Positions 52,562-61,318 of a stretch of DNA of 64,000 nt are shown in pieces; positions within the stretch are counted from its first letter, which is position 1, and each line of letters begins with the position of its first letter. A program made the position numbers and the translations under genes. The DNA is from Anaerolineae bacterium (GTDB lineage: Bacteria > Chloroflexota > Anaerolineae > Aggregatilineales > UBA2796): NCBI GenBank assembly GCA_019637615.1, contig JAHBVJ010000021.1:92732-156731 (forward strand). Direction: 5' to 3'. The notes beneath the pieces were generated by a model, which was given only the letters and a program-made list of their open reading frames with translations, made no database searches and had not been told where the DNA came from.

Positions 52562-53914
52562 CTACTTCGGCAGTTCAGCGCGAGCGTCATCCAGAATCTT
52601 GTTGGCGAAGGTGTCGAGTTTCGCGGCGTAGTCTTCATACTTGAACATGCCGCTTGCGGAGTTCCCGAACATGAACCCGATATTGACATCCTTGTTGTCG
52701 CCAATGTCGATACCCGGCTTGCCTTCCCAACGCGCGTTGATGTATCCCGGCACGATCTTCGCCAGCGACTCGACGAGGCTGCTGTCCAGCCCTTCCAGCG
52801 CCTTACGCAGGCCGGGGCGGTCACCCACGAAGGACATGTACAGGTCAATCGTCTCGGCGGTGACGGATACCGGCATTCTGGTCGGCACGCCACTAGCGGC
52901 CTTGGCGATCTCGGCCTCGGCTGCGTAGCCTTCCTTGGAGAAGGTCATCCACTTGGCGAAATCGTAGGCGGCTTCAGCGTTCGACGCGGTCTTGGAGACG
53001 ACGATGATGTCAGTCACCATCGCTTGGTTGCCGCCCGGAATACCGATGAAGTCCCAGTTGAAGGTGGCTTTCTTGGCATAATCAGGCAGTGCCCAGCCGC
53101 CATCCCAGCGTACCGCGCCTTCTTGGTTCAGGAAGATTTCCCACGGCCCTTGCGACTTGAAGGCCTTCTTCTGCTCATCCGACAGTCCCTGCCATGTGTC
53201 GCCCTTGACTTCGACGGTCTTGGCGACAGCGGCCTTGAACGCGGCGGAATTGTAATTCATGTGCGTGCCATCGTAGCTGAACCACTTCAGTTTGCTATCC
53301 TGCGTGCTCGGGAACCAGCCTAGGATGAATTCCATCTCATCGAGGCCGAGTACAGCCTTCTGCACGTTGGTCAGGGCGGTGGTCGCCTTGAAGAAGTCAT
53401 CTACCGACACGCCGTATTCGGGTGCGTCAAGGTTGGCGGCTTCGAACAGGTCTTTGTTGACGTAATAGCCGAGCACGAACTGCGCGGCGGGCAGCCCCAT
53501 GACCTTGCCGGAATACGTCACCGCGTCGGATAACACAGCGGGCACGTCTTTCCAGTCGGCTTCATTCTGCACCATCGCGGTCAGGTCAGCCGTCCAGCCG
53601 TTTTTCACGTACAGCGGCACATTGTTCGCCATGAACACGTCCGGCAGTTGACCTTTGGCGGCATAGTTGGTCAGTTTTTCGTCCCAACCGCCATCGCCCG
53701 ACATATCCACGAATTCAACCGCGACATCGGGATGCGCTTTTACGTAAGCGGCGACAAGCTGACGCTGGACGTTGTTTTCCTCTTCGGTACCGAGGTTCCA
53801 GTTGGCGTACCGCAGCGTGACGGTGGCCGCTTTCGCAGGCGCGCCATGCACGGCTAGGCTGACGATCAAAACGAGGGCGAAGGCGGTGGTGATGAGTTTG
53901 GCTAAGGGTTTCAT
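52562..53914 (-). CDS. Sugar ABC transporter substrate-binding protein
   Basis: An extracellular binding protein of 450 residues, MalE-like. ATG 53914 starts a signal peptide (LITTAFALVLIVSLAVHGAPA); GGAG lies about nine bases upstream, and a start 18 codons earlier lacks signal character. The mature chain shows VTLRYANWNLGTEEEN, LPDVFMANNVPLYVKNGWTA and VMGLPAAQFVLGYYVNKDLF. It is the first gene of the long glycan cluster and presumably serves one of the two permease pairs, most likely the second pair, because the giant binding protein is coupled to the first. That pairing is inferred. Confidence 0.92.
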   Translation of the reverse strand: MKPLAKLITTAFALVLIVSLAVHGAPAKAATVTLRYANWNLGTEEENNVQRQLVAAYVKAHPDVAVEFVDMSGDGGWDEKLTNYAAKGQLPDVFMANNVPLYVKNGWTADLTAMVQNEADWKDVPAVLSDAVTYSGKVMGLPAAQFVLGYYVNKDLFEAANLDAPEYGVSVDDFFKATTALTNVQKAVLGLDEMEFILGWFPSTQDSKLKWFSYDGTHMNYNSAAFKAAVAKTVEVKGDTWQGLSDEQKKAFKSQGPWEIFLNQEGAVRWDGGWALPDYAKKATFNWDFIGIPGGNQAMVTDIIVVSKTASNAEAAYDFAKWMTFSKEGYAAEAEIAKAASGVPTRMPVSVTAETIDLYMSFVGDRPGLRKALEGLDSSLVESLAKIVPGYINARWEGKPGIDIGDNKDVNIGFMFGNSASGMFKYEDYAAKLDTFANKILDDARAELPK

Positions 53915-54208
53915 TTCTACAGCTCCATATAAATAATAAATTATGGTTGTCTGCACGAGGCAGTCCAATCCGTGATCCGGTGCTTAAGTCTTAGGGTGAG
54001 CGCGTCCGCTTTCATCGGCACACCAGCCGTAATCACGACTGTGGCAGGGAGCGTTGACGGCGCAATAGTGGTGTGGGTATCAGCCTCCTTCCGCACTGTG
54101 AACGTAACGGTCGAGCGATAACAGCCTTCGGGTTCGCTTGTTCATCTCCCCTCGTCAGAAGTCATCCCTTTTCTTTTTGCAGACTTTGGGCTAGACTGAC
54201 TTGAAGGA

Positions 54209-54224
54209 AGTGAAACCTTTCACT
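54209..54224. promoter_or_regulatory. Probable LacI operator of the glycan cluster
   Basis: AGTGAAACCTTTCACT has perfect seven-base arms around CC, close to the general LacI-family operator shape. It lies just downstream of the minus-strand -10 box and so covers the transcription start of the cluster. The resulting leader to the first start codon is about 310 bases long, and I see no riboswitch in it. Confidence 0.65.
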
Positions 54225-54488
54225 ACTCCGAAACTACCATAACAGTTTTTTTTTGTCAAGTAAGGTGCTAGGTCGGAAAAATTAGGAAAATGGCGGTCGG
54301 AGACATCATCTCGCGCTGGCCTCAATGTGCTATCACCACGCGACGCGCATCGCATGGACGTACCACTCAGCATTTTTTTGAGGCAGGCGTCGTTGGACAA
54401 TTCGTACAAATGCATTACCACTGCGGCACGGTTACACGCTTTAATTAGCGCCATGCCATCAGCACCGGACTACTTACTAGGATGACTC
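54225..54488. other. Intergenic region between the glycan cluster promoter and GH3
   Basis: It holds the cluster promoter (54231-54259) and a poly-T/poly-A stretch. Toward GH3, TTGGAC near 54392 could be a -35 box, but the matching -10 is poor. AGGATGACTC stands just before the GH3 start codon as a ribosome site. No gene is seen. The other part of the gap, 53915-54208, is the long leader of the binding-protein transcript. Confidence 0.45.
54231..54259 (-). promoter_or_regulatory. Promoter of the glycan cluster
   Basis: On the minus strand a perfect TTGACA (54259-54254) is followed after 17 bases (an A-run, then CTGTTATGG) by TAGTTT (54236-54231). The -10 match is moderate, but the -35, the spacing and the adjacent palindrome at +1 support it. 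Confidence 0.65.
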
Positions 54489-56600
54489 ATGCAGCAAGCA
54501 ACTGATTCCTCGATCAACGAACTAATCTACCAAATGACGCTGGAAGAAAAGATCGGTCAACTCAACCAACCCAACGCCAGCCCCGATCTCAACCCCGACT
54601 TGCTGCGGCAGGGCAGCATCGGCTCGCTCCTGAACGCGTCTGGTGCGCTGACGGGGCAGGGCTTTTCCGACTCGGGCAACGCCGACATCAGCAATCATTT
54701 TCAAAAATTGGCGCTCGAATCACGCCTCAAGATTCCCCTGATCATCGGACGCGATGTGATCCACGGCTTCCGCACCGTTTTCCCTATCCCGCTGGCGCAA
54801 GCCGCCGCCTTCAACCCCGATCTAGCGGGTGAGGCCGCATCCGTCGCCGCGCGGGAAGCCACCGCCTCCGGCATCAAATGGACATTTGCTCCCATGCTCG
54901 ACATTGCCCGCGATCCGCGTTGGGGGCGGGTCGCTGAAGGCAACGGCGAAGACCCCTTCCTCGGCGCGCAGCTTGCCAGCGCCATCGTCAAAGGCTATCA
55001 GGGCGATAATTTGGCGGCTCCCGACAAACTCGTCGCTTGCGCCAAGCATTACGTGGGCTATGGCGCTGCCGAGGGCGGTCGGGACTACGAAAACGGCGAA
55101 ATCTCTGAGCCTACCCTGCGCGATGTCTATCTGCCGCCTTTTCACGCGGCGGTTAAGGCCGGCATCGGCACGCTGATGTCAGCCTTCATCGACATGAACG
55201 GCATCCCCGCCACCGCCAACCGCCGCTTGCTCACGAACGTACTGCGCGGTGAATGGGGCTTCGATGGCTTTGTCGTCTCCGACTGGGAATCGGTCAGGGA
55301 ACTCACCCATCACGGCATCGCGGAGGACGATGCGCACGCCGCTCGCCTCGCGCTGCAGGCCGGACTCGACATGGACATGGTCGATGGTGTCTACCTCGAT
55401 ACATTGGGCGAGAGCTTCCAGCAGGGCAAAATCTCGATGGAGGAACTTGACGAGGCCGTGCGCCGTATTTTGCGCATCAAGCACCGCGCCGGTTTGTTCG
55501 ATCAGCCGTTCACCGATCCGTCACGCGCCAGTCGCGACATTCTGACGCCCGAAGCCCGCGCGCTTGCCCGTCAAGCCGCCGTGCAAAGCATGGTGCTGCT
55601 CAAAAACGAGCATCAGCTTTTGCCGCTGCAAGGCTTCCACCGGATTCTGATGGCAGGCAATTTTATCCACGCCCGCGCCGAACTGTTCGGCACATGGACC
55701 GCCGATGGTCGTGTCGAGGATGTCACCCCGCTCGATGAGTCGCTCCGTCAAGCCGCGCCCCAAGGCACCGAAGTGTGGTTCGCGGACACGCCCGATCTTG
55801 CCCTCAACTTGGCGCATCACGTCGATGCCGTCGTGCTGCTGCTCGGTGAGCATCCCTCCCGTTCGGGGGAGAACTGCAACGTCAGCGATCTCAGCCTGCC
55901 ACCCGGTCAGGCCGAATTCGTAGATAGGATGGCGGCGCTCGGCAAGCCGTTGGTGCTGGTCGTCTTTGCGGGGCGTCCACTGGCGATCACGCGCCAACTC
56001 GCGCAGGCCGATGCGGTGCTCTATGCATGGCATCCCGGCCTCGAAGGGGGCGCGGCCTTGGGCGATCTGATCTTCGGGCAAGCATCGCCATCCGGTCGTC
56101 TGCCCATTACCCTCCCGCGCGCGACGGGTCAGGTGCCGATCTACTATAATCACAAGAATTCGGGGCGTCCGCTCACCACCGATGGGCAGTTCCGCACCCG
56201 CTACCTCGATCTGCCGACTGCGCCGCTGCTGCCCTTCGGCTATGGGCTGACTTATACGCAGTTTGAGTACACCAATCTGAAGGTCAGCCATGCCACCTTG
56301 CGTGGCTCGCTCGAAGTCAGCGCCGACATCACCAACACGGGCGCGCGTGCTGGTGTGGAGATCGTTCAACTCTACGTGCGCGATTTGATCGGGTCTCTCA
56401 CCCGCCCCGTGCGTGAATTGAAGGGCTTCCAGCGTGCTGCGCTCCAGTCCGGCGAAAGCTGTCGGGTATCCTTCACCCTGCGTGAAGAAGACCTCGCCTT
56501 CACCCGCGCTGATGGTACGTGCGGCGTCGAACCGGGCAGTTTCCACGTCTGGATCGCGCCCGATAGCCAGCGCGGTCTACAGGGCGAATTCCGCCTCTAG
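54489..56600 (+). CDS. GH3-family beta-glucosidase (bglX-like), cytoplasmic
   Basis: A retaining exo-glycosidase of 703 residues without signal peptide. The GH3 barrel starts MTLEEKIGQLNQ (16-27); the substrate and nucleophile motifs are PMLDIARDPRWGRVAEGNGE (135-154), AKHYVGYG and FVVSDWES with D265 as nucleophile. A second alpha/beta domain (about 350-560) holds the GENCNVSDLSLPPGQ loop, and the C-terminal fibronectin-like domain starts near VSADITNTG. It is divergent from the importer cluster and probably hydrolyses the imported beta-linked oligosaccharide. Beta-glucosidase is most likely; beta-xylosidase is possible. Confidence 0.93.
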   Translation: MQQATDSSINELIYQMTLEEKIGQLNQPNASPDLNPDLLRQGSIGSLLNASGALTGQGFSDSGNADISNHFQKLALESRLKIPLIIGRDVIHGFRTVFPIPLAQAAAFNPDLAGEAASVAAREATASGIKWTFAPMLDIARDPRWGRVAEGNGEDPFLGAQLASAIVKGYQGDNLAAPDKLVACAKHYVGYGAAEGGRDYENGEISEPTLRDVYLPPFHAAVKAGIGTLMSAFIDMNGIPATANRRLLTNVLRGEWGFDGFVVSDWESVRELTHHGIAEDDAHAARLALQAGLDMDMVDGVYLDTLGESFQQGKISMEELDEAVRRILRIKHRAGLFDQPFTDPSRASRDILTPEARALARQAAVQSMVLLKNEHQLLPLQGFHRILMAGNFIHARAELFGTWTADGRVEDVTPLDESLRQAAPQGTEVWFADTPDLALNLAHHVDAVVLLLGEHPSRSGENCNVSDLSLPPGQAEFVDRMAALGKPLVLVVFAGRPLAITRQLAQADAVLYAWHPGLEGGAALGDLIFGQASPSGRLPITLPRATGQVPIYYNHKNSGRPLTTDGQFRTRYLDLPTAPLLPFGYGLTYTQFEYTNLKVSHATLRGSLEVSADITNTGARAGVEIVQLYVRDLIGSLTRPVRELKGFQRAALQSGESCRVSFTLREEDLAFTRADGTCGVEPGSFHVWIAPDSQRGLQGEFRL

Positions 56601-56722
56601 CCATCCTTCGGCACGGCCTAGCGCGTTTTTGCTGACCGTGCCACTACCATACTGCGCCAACGGTGCTGGACGTTGCCGTGCTGATGTTTTGCGAAATAGC
56701 GCGGATTCTTCCCTTGCCCAGA

Positions 56723-56762
56723 CACCCCAGATGAGGTGTTCTCGCATCCGGGGTGCCATTTT
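56723..56762 (+). terminator. Terminator after GH3
   Basis: CACCCCAGATG and CATCCGGGGTG pair with one mismatch across an 11-base loop, then CCATTTTG follows. It lies about 120 bases past the GH3 stop and 22 bases before the end of the convergent MBL gene, so it may serve both strands. The rest of 56601-56783 shows nothing else. Confidence 0.65.
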
Positions 56763-56783
56763 GATCGGGAAATGCGCCGTAGC

Positions 56784-57527
56784 TTAGTCGTAGAATTCCG
56801 GCGCTTGGCGGAGCGTTTTCCACTGCACGCCATCATGCCCGAACACGATCAGCGCGACGTGTTCACGTTCGACCAGATCGAGCAATTTCTGCGTGCTGGC
56901 CTTTAATTCTTGCTCATTGTCATCACCGCCCCCGGCTTTGCGCTCCGTGGTGAACAGGCGTTGGAACATCACCGCGTCAATCGCCAACAGCACCTTACCC
57001 GCATTGGGCAGCGTGAGCAACACCGATTGATGTCCGGGCGCGTGTCCGCTCGTCTCGATCAGGCTCAAGCCGGGGAACAGCTCGGTATCGCCATCCACCA
57101 GCCGATAGCGCAGCGCCGGATCGCCCCAGTGCGCACGTCCCCGTTCGTAGCGCTCAAGGCCAGTGCTGGCGATCTCGTAGTGACGCCGTTGGACGATAAA
57201 TTCAGCTTGTGGGAAGTGATCGTTATAGCCGATGTGGTCAATATCGAAATGTGTACAGATCACCGCTTCGACGTTGTCGGGTTTCAGATTGAGCTTCGCC
57301 AACTGCTCGATCACGTTGCTGGCGTCCAGCTTTTCGATCCAATGTCCATCCGGTGGTGTGTAGTCCGCTGGCATCCCGCTGTCGATCAAGATGTGCGATC
57401 CGTCGCTCATCCGCACGAGATAAGCAGCGGATACCATCGCTAATTTGCTGCCATTCGGGAGAGGAACATCGGTCATGCCTAAGTTCAGCAAGTACAAGCG
57501 TTGGGGCGTGGCATTGGTCGCGGTCAT
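56784..57527 (-). CDS. Metallo-beta-lactamase-fold hydrolase (N-acyl-homoserine-lactonase-like)
   Basis: A 247-residue member of the AiiA/AhlA-like branch. The metal motif is THFDIDHIG (about 92-100), i.e. HxDxDH instead of HxHxDH, with H168-type ligand in TSGHAPGHQS, an aspartate in LLAIDAVMF and a final histidine in FGHDGVQW. Many lactonase-like proteins show this HFDxDH form. Lactones, thioesters or other hydrolysable esters are possible substrates. Single gene, no signal peptide, convergent with GH3. Confidence 0.85.
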   Translation of the reverse strand: MTATNATPQRLYLLNLGMTDVPLPNGSKLAMVSAAYLVRMSDGSHILIDSGMPADYTPPDGHWIEKLDASNVIEQLAKLNLKPDNVEAVICTHFDIDHIGYNDHFPQAEFIVQRRHYEIASTGLERYERGRAHWGDPALRYRLVDGDTELFPGLSLIETSGHAPGHQSVLLTLPNAGKVLLAIDAVMFQRLFTTERKAGGGDDNEQELKASTQKLLDLVEREHVALIVFGHDGVQWKTLRQAPEFYD

Positions 57528-57673
57528 GCGCTGATCCTTCCATCTAACTGCACGATTTTCGTCAGATGTTTTATATCAGAATCGAGCTTTAGAATCTGCG
57601 ACTCACATCACAGACAGCGACCTCGTTTTATGCTATGCTGAGAACATCTTCAATCGCCATCAATAAGACAGGA

Positions 57674-57709
57674 TGCACTTGGGCGTGTCATAGCTACACG
57701 GCAAGTGCA
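57674..57709 (-). terminator. Two-part hairpin after the zinc-ribbon membrane protein gene
   Basis: TGCACTTG/CAAGTGCA (eight pairs) and the inner CGTGT/ACACG (five pairs) form one long stem with small internal loops. It lies 25 bases after the stop of the minus-strand gene at 57734. TCCTGTCTTATTG follows, a weak T-run. The remaining part of 57528-57733 shows no gene. Confidence 0.6.
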
Positions 57710-57733
57710 GCTACGCTACCGTTCGAACGAAGG

Positions 57734-58060
57734 CTACTTGGTCATGCGATGTAGATGATGTTTTGGTGGCTTGGGCGGCGTCCAGAGCGAGCCACATTTG
57801 CGGCAGCGTACACGTTCCGATTGCGTCAGACCTTGAAAGAACATGAAGATGCCAAAACAACAGGTTAATAGCGCGGGCAAGCAATTGGCGTCTTCGATTG
57901 GCGCGTACTCTTCCCAACTTACTGTCACCGGTATGGCTAAATAGGAAGAAAGCACATAGCTGCCTGCCAGAAAAAGAAGGAAGCCAAGCACACTGACCAA
58001 TTTACTACTGCCATCATCAATTTTTGTGCTGCCGCATTTCAAACATACTAAGCGCGTCAT
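57734..58060 (-). CDS. Small membrane protein with split zinc ribbon
   Basis: A 108-residue protein starting at ATG 58060, with AAGG nine bases upstream; an earlier TTG would add seven residues. It opens with CLKCG (C6, C9) and closes with CRKCG (C86, C89), two CxxC knuckles that together make a zinc ribbon, separated by two hydrophobic helices (about 21-45 and 60-77). The two helices would bring both ends to the same membrane face. I know no function for it. The tail is rich in Pro, Lys and His (PPKPPKHHLHR). Confidence 0.65.
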   Translation of the reverse strand: MTRLVCLKCGSTKIDDGSSKLVSVLGFLLFLAGSYVLSSYLAIPVTVSWEEYAPIEDANCLPALLTCCFGIFMFFQGLTQSERVRCRKCGSLWTPPKPPKHHLHRMTK

Positions 58061-58224
58061 TGTGAATTGCCTTGTTTGCAATATATTTTACAATAACTAT
58101 AAATCAAATCCGCCCGCATGTGAATAACTTCACAAGAAATTCTATCAACCTCAATTATTGCTGTAGACATCAGTGCCCTAAGCGTCGCCATGAATCCAGC
58201 ACACGAGGCTGAAGCTGTGCGGCC

Positions 58225-58824
58225 TCAATAGCGGCGGAAGCCCTGCCAGCGGAAGTCTGACCGCGCACGCTCCACGACGCGGGCGGTGATGTAGGTGATC
58301 AACAGCACCCTGTCGTGGGGCGAGAGGCGTCCCGATGATGACGCGGCAAGGAAGGAGACGCACGCGCCATGCGGGAAACACAGCGCTTGTTGGTCGGTGT
58401 ACTCGATGGGTAGACCGTAGATCAAAAGAACATCGCCCAAGGTTAAATAGCCGCGTGGCGGGTCGATCCCGACCGCGTACACATGCGGCGGCGGCAGATC
58501 ATTATCGGAGAAGATGGAACCCGCCCACGCCGGATCAGTGCTCATTGTCCAGTCGATATAGGACTGGTTGCGCTGGATTTTGATCGGCTGGTAGAAGCTG
58601 TCAGCGCGGCTGTCTTGCAACAAGCGAAAGGCATACTCCATCGTGTCGCGACCGGGGTAGATCGCGCGCCACGTCCACTGCCGATCAACAACCTGCGAAT
58701 CGCGAACTAGGCGCTGAATAACGGCGTTATCGGTCGTCGCTGCCGAAGCGATGGCACGCTCACCCACGACCACGAGCAGGCAACCTAGGAACACGGCAGC
58801 GATGACGACGACGAAACGGCGCAT
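58225..58824 (-). CDS. Secreted or membrane-anchored protein of unknown function coupled to murE
   Basis: A 199-residue protein whose ATG overlaps the murE stop (TGATG). A hydrophobic N-terminus (VVVIAAVFLGCLLVVVG) forms a signal or anchor. The extracytoplasmic part includes YPGRDTMEYAFRLLQ, IDPPRGYLTLGDVLLIYGL and two cysteines in ALCFPHGAC that may form a disulfide. GDVLLIYGLP resembles modules found in Chloroflexota hypotheticals. The close coupling to murE hints at a cell-wall role, but this is only context. A gap of 164 bases to the next gene downstream shows nothing clear. Confidence 0.65.
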   Translation of the reverse strand: MRRFVVVIAAVFLGCLLVVVGERAIASAATTDNAVIQRLVRDSQVVDRQWTWRAIYPGRDTMEYAFRLLQDSRADSFYQPIKIQRNQSYIDWTMSTDPAWAGSIFSDNDLPPPHVYAVGIDPPRGYLTLGDVLLIYGLPIEYTDQQALCFPHGACVSFLAASSSGRLSPHDRVLLITYITARVVERARSDFRWQGFRRY

Positions 58825-60377
58825 CAGCGACCATCAGATGGGGAAGCCGTTGGCAGCGTCTTGAGCGGATGCCCACGTAAGGCCGCCCGTAGCGCCTCGC
58901 GATCATCCCAAGGATACTCGACCGTGCCGAAGGCCATACTCTGCTCGTGACCTTTGCCGCAGGCGATCACGACATCGCCGGGATGCGCCATGCCACAGGC
59001 GGTGAACAACGCCTCGCCACGATCGGTCACGCGCAAAAAGGTCTTGCCCTCGACGCCGCCCTGACTCGCCGCACCATCCGCCATCGTCTGCAAAATGTCA
59101 TCCAGTGACTCCGTGCGCGGGTCTTCCGCTGTCAAGATAGTGATGTCAGCCAGTTGCGCGCTGGTCTCCGCCATCAGGCGGCGTTTTTCGCGGTCACGCA
59201 GGCCAGCACTGCCGAAGACCGCAATCAGGCGTTTATCGGGTGGCAGCATCTGGCGGGCAGCTTCCAATGAACGCTTGAGGGCGTTGGGCGTGTGCGCGAA
59301 ATCCACCAGCGCGATGAACGATTGGCCTTCGTCAATGCGCTCCATGCGTCCGGGAATGCCTTTGAGCGCCTTAACGCCCTTCTTGATCGCCGCCGCATCG
59401 ACATCCAAGCCGAGCGCGGCTGTCGTCGCGGCGAGGATGTTCTCGACGTTGTAGCGCCCTACGAGCGAAGTCGTGATGGTGAAGCGCTGATCCCATGCCT
59501 TGACCTTGAACTTGGTGGCAGTGGGTGAAAATACCAGCGACTTATCGGAGGTGGTGACGGTCGCTTCCGTACGGGTGCTGTAGGTCAAGTGTTGATCGGC
59601 GGGGAAACCGAGGAAAAAATCCGCGTTGGGATCGTCGCGGTTGACGACGGCGAATTTGCCCACCATCGGCTTGCGATAGGATGTGCTCAAGCTGGCGAAC
59701 AGTAGCCCCTTGGCTTCGCGGTAATGCTCGAAAGTGCCGTGATAATCGAGATGCTCATGGGTGATGTTGGTGATGACCGCCACATCGTAATCGACGCCGT
59801 TGACGCGGGCTTGCGCGAGGCCGTGGCTGGTCGTCTCCAAGACACAGTGCGTTAAGCCTGCCGAGACCATGCGCCGTAAATAGCCCTGAATTTCGTCGGC
59901 TCCGGGCGTGGTGACGTGTAAGCCCGTCGGCAGTTCTTCGTCCCCAATCACGGCGCTGACGGTGCTGATCATGCCGACTTTATAGCCCGCCGCTTTCAGG
60001 ATGTTGAACAGCAGCGTGGAAGTCGTGGTTTTGCCATCCGTGCCCGTGACGCCGATCACGACGAGAGAACGGGAAGGATAGCCGTGATAGGCCGCCGCTA
60101 AGCGTCCGGTGGCAAACATGGCGCTGCCGACCTGCGCATAGGGCACGGGACACTCGACCTGATCGGGCGGGCGTTCCCCGACCACCGCCACTGCGCCCTG
60201 CTCTACCGCCGTACGGATCAAGGTATGCCCATCGAAGGATTTGCCCTGCCGCGCGACAAAGAGTCCACCACGTTGAAGGGTGCGGTTATCCTCGGTGACG
60301 GGGGCGCTCACGTTGGCGTCGGTGGTGGGGCTGCTAATGACATCATCCAGCGCTTGGAGAAGCGTCGAAAATAGCAT
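58824..60377 (-). CDS. murE: UDP-N-acetylmuramyl-tripeptide synthetase
   Basis: Adds the third, dibasic amino acid to UDP-MurNAc-L-Ala-D-Glu in peptidoglycan synthesis, 517 residues. The ATP loop is GVTGTDGKTTT (109-119), followed by TTSHGLAQARV, NITHEHLDYHG and HTPNALKRSL. The specificity loop reads AEDPRTE rather than the meso-diaminopimelate motif DNPR, so lysine or ornithine cannot be excluded. MurE is the usual candidate; the N-terminal domain is family typical. It starts 180 bases after a GTGCTGA repeat region and is coupled downstream to a small secreted protein. Confidence 0.93.
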   Translation of the reverse strand: MLFSTLLQALDDVISSPTTDANVSAPVTEDNRTLQRGGLFVARQGKSFDGHTLIRTAVEQGAVAVVGERPPDQVECPVPYAQVGSAMFATGRLAAAYHGYPSRSLVVIGVTGTDGKTTTSTLLFNILKAAGYKVGMISTVSAVIGDEELPTGLHVTTPGADEIQGYLRRMVSAGLTHCVLETTSHGLAQARVNGVDYDVAVITNITHEHLDYHGTFEHYREAKGLLFASLSTSYRKPMVGKFAVVNRDDPNADFFLGFPADQHLTYSTRTEATVTTSDKSLVFSPTATKFKVKAWDQRFTITTSLVGRYNVENILAATTAALGLDVDAAAIKKGVKALKGIPGRMERIDEGQSFIALVDFAHTPNALKRSLEAARQMLPPDKRLIAVFGSAGLRDREKRRLMAETSAQLADITILTAEDPRTESLDDILQTMADGAASQGGVEGKTFLRVTDRGEALFTACGMAHPGDVVIACGKGHEQSMAFGTVEYPWDDREALRAALRGHPLKTLPTASPSDGR

Positions 60378-60394
60378 CGGTACTCCCTCAAGAT

Positions 60395-60427
60395 AGTGCT
60401 AGGTGCTGAGTGCTGAGTGCTGAGTCC
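60395..60427. repeat. GTGCTGA heptamer repeat array
   Basis: Four to five tandem copies of the seven-base unit GTGCTGA (first one degenerate, GTGCTAG) occupy this stretch just upstream of murE. A similar array occurs at 63885-63944. Both lie next to the 5' end of a minus-strand gene block. Units are too short and uninterrupted to be CRISPR. Confidence 0.7.
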
Positions 60428-60522
60428 GTGCGATTATCGTGCCGCGTGGTGATTGCTTTTTCATGGATACTCCTGTGGACTGGTGGGAGGCGATTGGAGC
60501 ATTGATGATAGCAGGTTTGTCG

Positions 60523-60551
60523 GGTAGGGACACGCCGATCGTGCCCCTACC
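60523..60551. repeat. GGTAGGG / CCCTACC dispersed hairpin
   Basis: GGTAGGG-A-CACG and CGTG-C-CCCTACC pair (one mismatch) around CCGAT. It lies 10 bases past the stop of the SRPBCC gene. Similar GTAGGGGCACG palindromes are, from memory, common interspersed elements in Chloroflexota. It may also serve as a terminator for the gene cluster upstream. Confidence 0.5.
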
Positions 60552-60560
60552 GATTGCTGG

Positions 60561-61250
60561 CTAGACCGTGCCGACCGTGGTTTTGACGGGCGCGGTCAGC
60601 GTTTGCGTCATCTCGGCGCGCTCTTTGATGTTCTTGAGTACGGCTTGTGTATCGAGATAATCGATGATCTCGAAGGGCAGCACATACAGCTTGCCGAGCA
60701 TTCCATAGGCATAGCCACGCGTGCGGATGATCAGCCGCGCGGTGCCAGTGATGCGCTTTTCCACGATAAGGGCGGTAGTACGCTCCATCGGCTGACCAGT
60801 GGGCGTAGGAAGATCGAACGCGCCGTAGATCAGGAAATTGCCTTCCTTCAGATCGAGGATGCGGTAGCCGCCATCCAGTTCATTGCCGATCTGCGGGACG
60901 GGCAGGTCTTGCCGGATGTAGGACACGCTCGGCATTCCGCCGTTGGTCAGGTTATCCAGCCCGTAGTAGCCAGATTTGTCACGCCCGATCTGCGCCAACC
61001 ACATCCACACCGTCTCGACGGGTGCTTCAATATCAATCGCCCGCGTGGTCTGGAAGTTCGTGACCGGGATCAGGTCATCACCGGGGAGCTTGCGCTCGGC
61101 TTCGCCCGGCTGCGTCCCGGCCTCGTTCAAGCGGGGACGGATGTACAGGTAATAGCCTAAACTGAGCAGAGCGGGCAAGCCTACCCGTCCTGCTAACGGC
61201 AGCAGACCGCCACGTCGTTTCTTTTGAGCCAACTTAGCCTCCGGAAGCAT
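60561..61250 (-). CDS. SRPBCC-superfamily protein with N-terminal hydrophobic segment
   Basis: A 229-residue protein; the ATG at 61250 is chosen, although a GTG nine codons upstream is possible. Residues about 18-40 form a hydrophobic helix that could anchor it. The rest reads as a START/polyketide-cyclase-like beta-grip: IDIEAPVETVWMWLAQIGRDKSGYYGLDNL, then RTTALIVEKRITGTARLIIR. Such domains bind hydrophobic ligands, but the ligand is unknown. A TATAAT box at 61269-61274 gives a leader of only about a dozen bases, so it may have its own promoter or a near-leaderless mRNA. Confidence 0.7.
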   Translation of the reverse strand: MLPEAKLAQKKRRGGLLPLAGRVGLPALLSLGYYLYIRPRLNEAGTQPGEAERKLPGDDLIPVTNFQTTRAIDIEAPVETVWMWLAQIGRDKSGYYGLDNLTNGGMPSVSYIRQDLPVPQIGNELDGGYRILDLKEGNFLIYGAFDLPTPTGQPMERTTALIVEKRITGTARLIIRTRGYAYGMLGKLYVLPFEIIDYLDTQAVLKNIKERAEMTQTLTAPVKTTVGTV

Positions 61251-61268
61251 AAGTTTTAGATAATCGCG

Positions 61269-61274
61269 ATTATA
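61269..61274 (-). promoter_or_regulatory. -10 box of the SRPBCC gene
   Basis: TATAAT on the minus strand ends 18 bases before the ATG at 61250. No good -35 box stands at the normal distance. Together they point to a short-leader transcript. Confidence 0.35.
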
Positions 61275-61318
61275 CACTATCCCTTATACGTACTGAACGG
61301 TTCCGCGTTGCTCATCGC

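Noticed and set aside
60395..60427. Possible CRISPR repeats
   Set aside because: Units are seven bases and directly adjacent, with no spacers, and there are no cas genes in the window.
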